Made by a program: the position numbers and the translations under genes. The notes under the pieces were generated by a model. That model was not told the origin of the DNA, ran no database searches, and saw only the letters and a list, made by a program, of their open reading frames with translations. Shown here one piece after another: positions 37,667 to 47,400 of a stretch of DNA of 64,000 bases. Position 1 is the first letter of the stretch; each line of letters opens with the position of its first letter. The stretch lies in NCBI RefSeq assembly GCF_050624435.1, contig NC_134546.1:18685001-18749000 (forward strand), read 5' to 3'. This DNA is from Tenrec ecaudatus (lineage: Eukaryota; Chordata; Mammalia; Afrosoricida; Tenrecidae).

Positions 37667-38130
37667 CTGAAGACAGAAGACTACCAGTGAGGACGAACAC
37701 AGGCCAAAGGACAGGACACACCGCGAGTTAAACTGGTCCCCAAGGATGCCGCTGATGAAGGGGCCCACAGCACGAGAACAGAAAAATGGTGTCCAGAGTG
37801 CCCAGGGAGAGCGCGGGCCCCTCAGCATTGGGGTACAGGTGGCTGTGGCTCCAGAGAGCCTCAGGCAGCTTGGCCAACTGTGGAAAGCAGTCGGGGTCCA
37901 CTGCTTAGAGATGCTGACTTTGACATTGCTAAATATCTCCCTTGAGGCGTGGAGCAAAGAATAGGTGAAGGAGCCGGAAGACGACGACATGATGGTGGCT
38001 GAACCAGGAGAGGCATGCCCCTCTTAGCATGCGATCTGACCAGGCCCTTCTCCACACAGTCCTTCCCACCATCTCTTCTTTCCGTGTCCCACGTGTCCAA
38101 GGTGCCCTAAGAGTCCATGGCTGTGGCCCC
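37667..38130 (-). pseudogene. SLC37A3: SLC37A3 processed pseudogene fragment (5' part of the mRNA)
   Basis: Minus-strand reading gives FSHHHVVVF, then in another frame YSLLHASREIFSNVKVSIS, QWTPTAF, AVGPFISGILGDQF and VLSFGLCSSSLVVF. This follows the first roughly 120 residues of the sugar-phosphate exchanger SLC37A3 across several exon boundaries with no introns, so it came from mRNA. The start codon equivalent (near 38046) is AGG, and there are frameshifts. Homology stops abruptly at the poly(A) end of the L1 copy to its left, with no tail of its own. Confidence 0.75.
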
Positions 38131-38234
38131 TTGCAGTTTGGGCCTCGGCACCCAAGACCCAAGGCCTGTTTAATTTTCTTCTGAAATGGGCTGTCATTGT
38201 AGGTGAGGGTCGTCACATCTCAGTATTGTTCTGA

Positions 38235-38500
38235 TTTGCGGTTCCTAGATGGCTAATAATCATGAGCATTTTTTCATGTTTGTTAGCTACTTGAATGTCA
38301 TCATTAGTGAATTGACTATTCATGTCATTGCCCACTTTAAAGTTGGTTTATTCATCTTTATTACAGTCTTTTAGAGATTAGTCCCTTGTCCATGTGTCAT
38401 GGTCAATTCCGCCCCCCTCCCCCCAGTCCATGGATTCTCTTTTTACTTGTTTGATGAAATCTCTTGATGCACACAAATGTCTTTTTTTTTGGGGGGGTAC
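38235..38500 (-). mobile_element. Ancient L1 fragment
   Basis: Contains gagcattttttcatgttt, cattgcccactttaaagt and agattagtcccttgtcc, typical of the antisense of the old mammalian L1 3' part. Confidence 0.5.
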
Positions 38501-38559
38501 TTGCATATAATTCTAGCCCCAATCTAAGAATAGCTAGTTCTTATGACATGGACCTACTT

Positions 38560-38790
38560 GATGTTTGCTGTCATTAAGAGATCACTGAAGACAGGGGTGC
38601 TACAGCAAAGTGTGGTGAAGAAAGCAGATGGTGCCCAGCTGAAAAAAAAACGAGCACCTGGCAGTCTAAAAGGCTTGTATTCAAGCAAGCAGCATCTAAG
38701 TGAGGCATCAGCTAAGTCCATATTGAAGGAGCACATCAGCCTGTGTGATCCAAGGATGATAAATAAAATTCAAATCTGAAGGAGGGAATG
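38560..38790 (+). mobile_element. Older L1 3' fragment
   Basis: Matches the repeated block of the copy at 35.2-37.65 kb (agatcactgaagacagggg, gtggtgaagaaagcagatgg) with more divergence. Confidence 0.6.
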
Positions 38791-38984
38791 GTAGCCGAGC
38801 TTAAACTGTGAACACCTGGCTTGCAGAAGGCTATGGATGGCGGTGGGAGCCCCCACATGGATTGAGCTTCTCGTTAATCCCCTGTTTGATGTTCGAGGCA
38901 TAGTTGATTACTCTGGGCTGGTAATCACAGGGTCAACCATGCAGAAAGGGCTCCAGGAGTACAGATAGTCCCTTCTAACCCCCT

Positions 38985-39003
38985 CCCCCCCCCCCCCCCC
39001 CCC
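38985..39003. repeat. Poly-C tract
   Basis: Nineteen C in a row; the length may be unreliable in an assembly. Confidence 0.9.
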
Positions 39004-39544
39004 GAGGAGACCTGAAGGACTGAAGTCATTTTTCAAGGGACAGAATGAAAACTACAATTCACATTATTTAGCTTTCAGGACCGGGTGTTCTTTTCTTAAA
39101 AATTCTTTAGAGGAATTTCCCTGAGAAGAAATGGTACTCTCATGCACACCTGAAGCTCTTACTTGTCAATAGCTACATTGCACAAGGTAAGAAACATTTG
39201 GGTGCACAGAGTGCTGGGGGTTAGAGTCGGGCTGTAGGGGAGGGGCTGTGCTAACAGTAATATCAAAGACTTTTAGAAAAAAAGAAAAACTCAAAAAACG
39301 ACTAGCTACAAAGGGCAAGGACAGTTCTAACTTTAATAAAACTTGTACCACTAGAGAGTGGAATTTTCTCTTTTAAGAACTTTAACATTTTCAGTGAAGA
39401 TAAGATGATAGTAAATCTTGCCTTACCTATTTGTAAGACTTTCATAGATAAAATCACAAATTAAAATAAAACCCACCAAGTTTTGACTATTGGGGGGACA
39501 GGAAGTGATCTCTCTAGTGTGGTGATGGTAAAGTGGAGGGTCTC

Positions 39545-39690
39545 GTATGCCTAGTGAAAAACAGCTGGGATACAAGAAATCTGAGTTCACATTCAAATTC
39601 TGCTCCTTAGATTAGATGTATGATATTGGGCCAATTGTGTGAGTGCTTCCAATCTCAGTGCACTCTTTATAATTAAAAAGTACTGGTCCT
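39545..39690 (+). repeat. MIR-like fragment
   Basis: Contains gaaatctgagttcacattca and tattgggccaattgtgt. Confidence 0.45.
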
Positions 39691-39779
39691 ATTGCCGCAT
39701 ACAGCACTAGGAGCTTGGGATGAAGCGGTTAACAAGACTCCAGGGTTCCACTCTCCCAAACCAAAACCGTATTCGCTGG

Positions 39780-41173
39780 TAAGGTGACCACACGTCCCGC
39801 TTTTGGCGGGACAGTCCTGATTTATAACAATTTGTCCCGCATCCCGCGACGTTTTAAAAAAGTCCCGATTTTTGGAAAGAATGCACGACAAGCTAGGGAC
39901 CGGTGGGAGAACAGGAAGGGAATCTACATAATGCCATTCAAACAGCTGCTGATTTGTTGCCTGTAGATGTGGAAACTATTGTTATTAAAAATATATTTCT
40001 ATATGTACACTGTGCACGTTGAAATGCTTAAAGAATTTTGTGAAACTGAGGAAGTCGAATATCAGAAAATACTTGGATACAGTAAAACGCACTGGTTAGC
40101 TCTTTTGCCAGCTGTCGAAAGAATTTTGAAAATATACGATCCTTTGGAATACTACTTTCTATCACAGGATAAATGTCCTAGAATTTTAGAAGAGTTTTTT
40201 GAAAAAGAATCTTCAAAAATTTGGCTAGAGTTTGTACACAATCAAGCAGATCTTTTTCAAAATGCTATACAACTTATTGAAGGTGACAAAATTTCGGTAA
40301 TTGAAGTAGAAAATGAAGTTAATAATTTAAAATTTCAGTGTCAAGAGCGGTTAGAAAATGATTTTCTTCCATTAACTATCCATAATAGTTTAAGCCAGCT
40401 AGAAGAACAAGGTGCAGTAAATCGTGCAGATATCATGAATCACGTCAAAAAGCTCTATAGTAACTGCATAGATTATTTAGAAGAGTGGACGGTATATTAC
40501 AATGATATTGAACATTTTCATTGGGTTACATTGAAACAAGAACTTAATTGGAATCATGTGCAAAAATCGTTCGGTCATATTACTCAAAAATTCCCATATA
40601 ATATTTCCAAAAACGATCTTTTTAATGAAGTATTATTATTTTAAAAATATATTGATAGGAAAAGGTTAAATCTTGGGCATCAGCAAAAATCACAATAGAG
40701 AACAAATGGTTAGAAATATTTCCTCATTTTGAAACAAACCATGTTCCATACAATAATGCACTAAAAATTGTGGAATACGCGCTGTCTTTACCAGGAACTA
40801 ATGCTGCGACTGAACGTGTTTTTTTCTATGGTAAATAAAGTGTGGGCATCAGAAAAAAATCACAATTTAGTGTTGAGATTTTGAAAGCCATTTTTTATGT
40901 GTGAAATATAATTTAACAAATTCTTGTGAAAAGTTTCGTGACCTTTTAAACGACAGGAATCTACTAAAAAATTCACTCAAAGGAGAAATATGCCAAAGAA
41001 TAAAATAATATACATAATTTAATGTATTATATTTGTAAATTGTACTTATGTTGAAATTTTAAAAATATATTACAATACTATTTTTGCATTCTATGAAAAT
41101 TTTTGTTGCTCCATATAGACCAAATTTTTTTAGACCAAATTTTTAATAACAATGCTAAGATCTGATCACCTTA
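39780..41173 (+). mobile_element. hAT DNA transposon, internally deleted autonomous copy
   Basis: The ends form inverted repeats (aaggtgaccacacgtc on the left; aaggtgatcagatcttagc read from the right). The left end has tgtcccgc-type subterminal repeats. The body is strongly AT-rich, unlike its flanks. It encodes the C-terminal half of a hAT transposase, including LPGTNAATERVF, the start of the hAT dimerisation domain, near 40790-40825. The N-terminal half (zinc finger and first catalytic part) is absent. I found no convincing 8-bp target duplication. Confidence 0.8.
39967..40644 (+). CDS. hAT transposase fragment, 225 codons open
   Basis: An open frame inside the hAT element with residues such as FCETEEVEYQKILGYSKTHW, IYDPLEYYFLSQDKCPRILE and FVHNQADLFQNAI, the helical region typical of hAT transposases. 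The reading extends upstream in another frame (AADLLPVDVETIVIK, 39932-39976), and the dimerisation part continues downstream after a stop and frame changes (to about 40990). The annotated ATG is therefore not the ancestral start. It is probably a non-functional remnant of a fairly young insertion. Confidence 0.6.
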   Translation: MWKLLLLKIYFYMYTVHVEMLKEFCETEEVEYQKILGYSKTHWLALLPAVERILKIYDPLEYYFLSQDKCPRILEEFFEKESSKIWLEFVHNQADLFQNAIQLIEGDKISVIEVENEVNNLKFQCQERLENDFLPLTIHNSLSQLEEQGAVNRADIMNHVKKLYSNCIDYLEEWTVYYNDIEHFHWVTLKQELNWNHVQKSFGHITQKFPYNISKNDLFNEVLLF

Positions 41174-41463
41174 ATTAAAGGTGGTGTGTAAAGTGCTTAA
41201 CCTGACAATGGGACAAGGATCGGGGACTGGGCGCGAACTCTAAACGTCAGGAAAGTCTTCTGACCGTGAGGCAGGGTCTCCAAAACCTTGCAGTAAAAAT
41301 AACAGGGGCGGTGGGCTTCGCGGATTCGCCGGCAGGTTTCTGAAGGGAGGCGGGTCCTGGGAGAACTTCCGGAGTCATCTTTCAGAACGGACCTGTGCCC
41401 CGGAAGCGGTCGTTCGTTGGGGCGCCTTGGGCTGGTTACGGCGGCGGTAGTGGTGTGGCGGCC

Positions 41464-41485
41464 ATGTTCCTAACTGCGGTTTCTT
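41464..41485 (+). CDS. MRPL33: MRPL33 coding exon 1
   Basis: Codes for MFLTAVS plus the first base of the next codon. It is followed by a consensus donor, gtaagt, at 41486. The exon lies inside the CpG-rich promoter region, and the 5' UTR upstream is short and GC-rich. Confidence 0.93.
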
Positions 41486-44400
41486 GTAAGTGAGCCCGAG
41501 GCAACGGCAGTGGAGGCGGCGGCGGTAGAGGCGGGAGGCAGGAGGCGGTGGCGGTGGAGGCGGGAGGCCGTGGCAAGCAGGCCCTGGGGTGCTGCGGGGC
41601 GGCCGGGCCCTTCGCCCCGGGAAGCGGCGGCGGGCGACTCCCCGGACTACAGCTCCCAGCATGCCCTGCGGCGCGCCTCGGGCTGGGTTCGCGGCGCTGG
41701 TCACGGCCCTTGCGGTTCGCAGGGTCCGCTCGGGGGGGGGGGGGGGGGGGCGGACGTTTTCCGTAGGGATTTGTCAGAACCACTGGGTTCGAACTTGTAG
41801 GACTTCCGGGTTTCTAGCCACCCGTGTCGTTCGTTCCCTGTCGCGGAGGAAACAGCGTCTGAGAGGGGCAGTCATTTGCCGGGGGCCACGCAGGCGGGCG
41901 GTGCGGGAAGGCGTCGGGGCCCCGATTGGTGCCCTTCCAGGCGCGGGCGGACTTCCCTGTGAGATGTAGTTTGCCCTTACCCCGATGCCATCGCTGTGAG
42001 CAGTGCCTCAGTTAGCTTGGCAGCTTTCAGGAGCAAATACTTGAACTTTAAGAGAGGGTTGGATAGAGCACATCTTACTTTAGAGCAGTGGTTCTCAACC
42101 TTCCCGACGCCGCGACCCTTTCATACACGTCCTCATGTGGTGGGGACCCCCAACCATAACATTATTTTCATTGCTACTCATCACTGTCATTTTGCTGCTG
42201 TTATGAATCGGGCGACCCCGTGAAAGGGTCGTTCGACCCACAGGTTGAGAACTGCTGCTTTAGCAAGATGTCAAAATAAGTCCAGTCCGACCGAAATGAG
42301 AGTGTGCAGGGCATGGCGTCCCGCATTGCGTTTGTTTGACTGGGCGTTTGTAGCTCCCGTCTATAAGATCCTGTCAGGCCCCTTGTTAGTTGAGGTCGAA
42401 TGGTCCCCACGAATGAGGACCCCAAGTGGGAAGAGTAGCACTGTCTAGGCTGTGTGACCTCACAGAAGCAGATGACCGGCCTGCCGCCCAAGAACCTACT
42501 TCCCTAAAACTTCGAAGCTAGTTAACACCATTGACAATTCAGGGAATACTTTATGACTTAAATATTTTTGATTATGACATATTTATGTAAGCTTTGCCTA
42601 AGAAATATAATAAATTGATATTTTTATTTTCTCTTGCAACCATATTTCATCTCTACAAAGTTGCCAGGAGCAAGTCAAAGTAAGTAAAGGTTTTATCCCT
42701 CTTTTAAATTTTTCGTGTTTTAGATCTGTTCATTCAGCCACTTCTGATACATTCTCACATGAAAGTAGGCATTTGGTCTTGATTTTTCTGGAAACTGGTT
42801 TGAGGATTACTTGATAAGTTATTTTGCCCTTGGGAACGCTTTCAGAAAAATGTTCCCGCCTGTCCAGCAGGCCTACTTCAGTGGACTTTGGAACACTTTG
42901 CTTGAAGGGGCTCTTGCTGTGTCTTAGTTAATCCCAGGATTTATGAACTTGCCGCCTCATTCCTAAACAAATCATCTGTCTTACCCTGTGCTCTGGTCCT
43001 TAAAATTGAAGACCAGGGGCTGTTTGTCTGGAGTCCATGACAGGAATCCAGCAGATGTGATAACACCATAGAGCCTTTTAAAGACGGATTTTGTAATTCT
43101 TTCCATTTTGTGAGATTAAAGATTCTATGCTGTACCAGAGTGACTATAAATACCTAACTGGTATCTCAAAAGATATCTTGTACACAAGAATTTTTTTCAT
43201 TAATCATTTTATTGGGGGAGGACTCTTACAAATCTTAAGACAATCCATCATTCAATTGTATTAAGCACACGAACATATATTGCCATCAACATTTCCAAAA
43301 CAATTTCTTTTTGAGACCTTCATATCAGCTCTTCTTTCCCCCCCTCCCTCTCCCACCCTCCCTCTCCCACCCTCATGAATCCTTGATCAATTATATATTA
43401 TTATTTCATGTCTTATACTGTCTGTTGTCTCCCATCACCCACATTTCTGTTATTTGTCCCCCTGGGGGTGGGTATATCCAACCTTGTGATGGGTTCCTCC
43501 TTTCTCCCCCTTCCCCCAAGCCCACCATCCCCCTACCTTTATGATATCACTACTTCCACTGCTGTTCCTGAGGGTTTTTTCTGTCCTGAATTCCATGTGT
43601 TGAGAGCTCTTATCTGTACCAATGTGTGTACTCTGGTCTAGCCAGATTTTAAGGTAGAACTAGGTCATGGTAGTGGGGGTCAGGAAGCATTCAGGAATTA
43701 GAGAGTGTTTCCTCGGTGCTATACTGCACCCTGGTTGAATCGTGTAGACAAGAATTGAAGTAAAGTTTATCATGTTAAAAATAGGAAAATTCTAAATCTG
43801 CCTTTGCTTCCAAGCCAAGGTATGTTAAAACATTATTTGAACTGAGCTTTAAAAAAATTAAAGTGACTGAAAAAACATGACCCCCCCTGCCCCCCATCTG
43901 TTGTACTGATTCACAGAGTTTGCAGTCCAGTTGTGTTAGAATCCACCCACTATGTCTAGGTTCCCGGCTTCTCATGTTCATGTGACATTCGTCATGATGT
44001 GTCTGTCTGAAAGATCCTGTGGACACAGCTCGCCTTCCATCATGATACTATTAGTCCCCAGAGGGCACAGATTTCCTATAGTGCTCTCCACGGAAGAAGC
44101 GCTTCATAGTTATTTGTTACTACACTTGATCTTAGCCAAAAGGCCGAGAAGTGATCATAGTTATTTGTTAAATTAATGACTTGATTATTACCTATCATAA
44201 TTAATCACCAAATCAGCGTTGTAGGCCCCACATATGGAAGCACTGTACCAGCTGTGGAAAGATGTGCAAAGGTGGGCAGTCCAGACTTAGGTGCTTCAGA
44301 TTCTTTTTCAGGAATGAGATGAGAAATACCATGGTCTAGATGAGACAAGACCCCAAAAAGTCATCAAAATGAGTGCAAGGTGCGAAGCGACAAGGGTCCA

Positions 44401-47400
44401 GCGAGGCAAACCTGAGCCTTTTCCTCCAGGGAGCCTGGGGACCCCTGCACAGCACGAGGAGAGGCAGGCCTCGCACACTAGCGGTAGAACACGCTTGGGT
44501 CCATGTGCGCGCTCTTTATTGCTCAAACACCGGAAAAGGAGGCTCTTCTTTGGCAGCAGCCGTTAGGATTTCCTGGCTGGCCAGTGGGTGACCAGTACTT
44601 CTACATTTCTCCCTCTGGCCTTTCTGGGGAGGTGGACGTCCTGAGTCTAGTCCCGCAGATTAAGGTGTTGATCAAGCCACGCTGGGCAAAGGAACAAACG
44701 TTTGGTTCAAACCACTGAATCTGTTTTATGGAAAGTGTAGGACATAACCTTCTTGGGGCCAAGTGACGTTGCACCATTAGTCCTGCTGTAGAGTCCTCAG
44801 GTGCGCCCTGCTCCCTGTCACTGAACTCGGTCTGTTTCCGTAGTTGTAACAGCTGACTTTTCATCGTAGAAACATTCTGGTGAAAATGTTGAGCCAAGCT
44901 GGGACAGGATACTCCTTCAACACCAAGCGAAGCCGGCTTCGGGAGAAACTGACCCTTTTGCATTATGACCCTGTTGGTAAGGTTCCAGAAAATAACTCTT
45001 TACTAGGTGCAGGGCCTCTCAGGGCCTGCTGTCTCATTTCCAGACTTGTGCTGATCATCCCTGGTGGCGCTGTGGGGTAAGCACGTGACTGCAAACCACA
45101 GAGTCAGTGGTTCAGACCCACCAAGCGGCTCCAGGGAAGACAGATGAGGGTAAGATTTACAGCCTTGGCAGCCTGAGGTAGGATTGTTGGGAGTTGCAAT
45201 GGACCCTAGGGGGCAGTGGGTTTGAGGTTTAATACCATAGCATTCATTCTGCAAGTGTGGGGGAAAAGATGGAAGGCTCACATCAGATAGGCTGGGCCAG
45301 GGAAGGCCTCTACATTACGGGAGGCTAGTTAACCAAAGCCCTGAACGGGAGAAACTGGCCATGTGCCAGGAACAGGCTGAGCATAGTGCCCCTTGAAGGA
45401 CAGGGCATGTTTGTCTCGCTGGGGGGATCGGTGGTAAGATCCTGGGTCCTGGTGTGAGCTCAAGGATGTTAGTGTCTGTGTTTCAGTGCAGTAGAGGAGG
45501 GAATTTGATGTCCCATTTGGAACTGTCCCCTTGCATGGCATGATCTTTGATGACTCTAAACAGTCTGAATGCATGGGTAGTGGCCAAAAGAGACACGTGG
45601 CCCCAAGGCCGATTGCCTGCTTGAAATGAGACGGACGGAGCCTGATTGCTGTCGCTGCAAGCCCATCTTGTTTCTGGTTTTCATGTGCAGGTTTTATGCA
45701 TCATCAACTAGCAAACAGTTTTTAAAAACGTTAGAATTCCAGGCAGTTGGTTTCCACTCCACGGTCCCTTTAGAAATGCTCCTTCAGAAGAGCAGGACTG
45801 AGTAACACGCGGCAGCGTCTCTGAGAGACGAGGAAGCACAGTGGTTGCCTTACGGGCTCGAGTGCATGCTCTGACAGACCCCACCTTCCCGCCGTCTTTA
45901 CCTGTTTGACTTTCGCGACCGGCAGTCCTCTTTTAGAATGAGAACCGATCTCGGTTGATACTGGAAGATTAGGAATCTGGAATTCAGGATGATTCCTCAA
46001 ATTGTAGAAAAATACTAGAATGAGAAGATAAAATACTGGAACGTTACAGAGTCCGTGGTCCCCTCCATTCGCCCCCCCCACCCCGATTTTTGTTGAAACC
46101 TCAAAGTCGTAAACTTTGCAATAAAGCAATTCTTAATTTAAAAGCAATTTCTTAATTAAAAACAAACAAAAACCATTTTTTGTTCCTCCCACTCCATGTT
46201 GGTATCTCTGTGTTTGTTAGATTGCGTTTTAAGTTTTGCGATTGGGGAAGGACACTGCCGTCAACCATTCTGAGCGGACGTGAGAGTGCAGGAAGGACTC
46301 GGAGTAGCACGCACACATGGCTAGGAGTTTTTGTGATGAGGAGTGATCCTTGACAGCACAGCTTCATCTTCTCCGAAGGGAATGTCTGACAGCAGACCGC
46401 CTGGCTTCCTGCCCACTGGCTGTCCTGCAGGCTTGCGTGATCACGATGTTTGCCTTGGGACCCACCCAGCACCCAGGGAACCAAAGAACTTGGCAGCTCT
46501 CCTAGTGTGTTTTTTTATTAAACTACAAGGAAAAAAGAACTCAAATCTTTACAGTCTGTTCTATGGCAAAAACCCACGACACAGGCTTCTGGCCTTCCGG
46601 AAGCCCTTTCCTTGTTCAGAACTGGATGCTGCTTTTCCCCGAGGAAGGATTAGCGGCTCAGGACAGGGGGTCTCAGGGGCTGTGGGTCTTTTTGGAAGGG
46701 CTTTGCCTCATCTTTCTCCCATGGAATGGCTCCTGGGTTCAACCCCTGACCTTTCAGTTACGGGCTGAGTGCTTAACCACAGTGCGGCCAAGATTCCTTT
46801 CGTAGCTAGCCTAAGGTTGATTTCAAAGAGAGAGAACTTGTCGGTTTGAATTCCTGGGGTGGCTTAACCAGACAATCCAGGTTTCAGTGAAGTCGAATTG
46901 ATTTAGGTTTGATGCAGGGAATGAGCCTGACAGAGTCATTCTTCTATGAATTAAGCAGCAAATAGTTTGACAGAAAGTTAATTTGTGTTTTGGGTGGTGG
47001 GATGCAGTGCCATAGCCCCTGACCTAGCGTGGATGGAGTGCCCGCAGGGGATCTGACACGCAACTGTGAGAGTGGGGTCGCCGTCTTTCTCGCAGGGAAG
47101 GAAACTGAGGGGAGGTGTCTTTAGGGTTTGCCCAGGGACTCGCGGCAGGTCACTCCCAGCTAAGTAGAAGTGGGCGGATCCCCCTAAGACTCCCAGGATG
47201 GTGGTGAAGAGCCAAAGCCGGGTTCCGCCCAACATCTGGGCAATGCTACAGGAAACCCACATTTTGAACCTGATGTTTCTGGCTCTAAGTTCCAAATTCT
47301 TTTACACAGGGCTAAATTAACCTTCCTTAAGTACATACATTTTTACGACCGGGACCTTCCCTTGGGTCTCTCTAGTGTCCCTGGCCATGGAACACACCAG

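Larger units (their letters stand above)
41220..41960 (+). promoter_or_regulatory. MRPL33: CpG-rich promoter and first-exon region of MRPL33
   Basis: Dense CpG and a GC-rich composition contrast sharply with the AT-rich transposon just upstream. ETS/GABP-like cores lie upstream of the start codon at 41365-41372 (acttccgg) and 41398-41405 (cccggaag). The sequence over the start codon, read on the minus strand (aacatggccgc), fits the YY1 consensus. GABP and YY1 sites are common at nuclear genes for mitochondrial ribosomal proteins (known). No TATA box is evident. Site usage is inferred. Confidence 0.7.

Noticed and set aside
41375-41800. Proline- or glycine-rich open frames on both strands near the MRPL33 start
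   Set aside because: Low-complexity translations of the CpG-rich region; only the short MRPL33 exon 1 is supported.
44120-44154. Functional U2 snRNA gene
   Set aside because: Only the first ~36 nt are present, with no snRNA promoter or 3' box.
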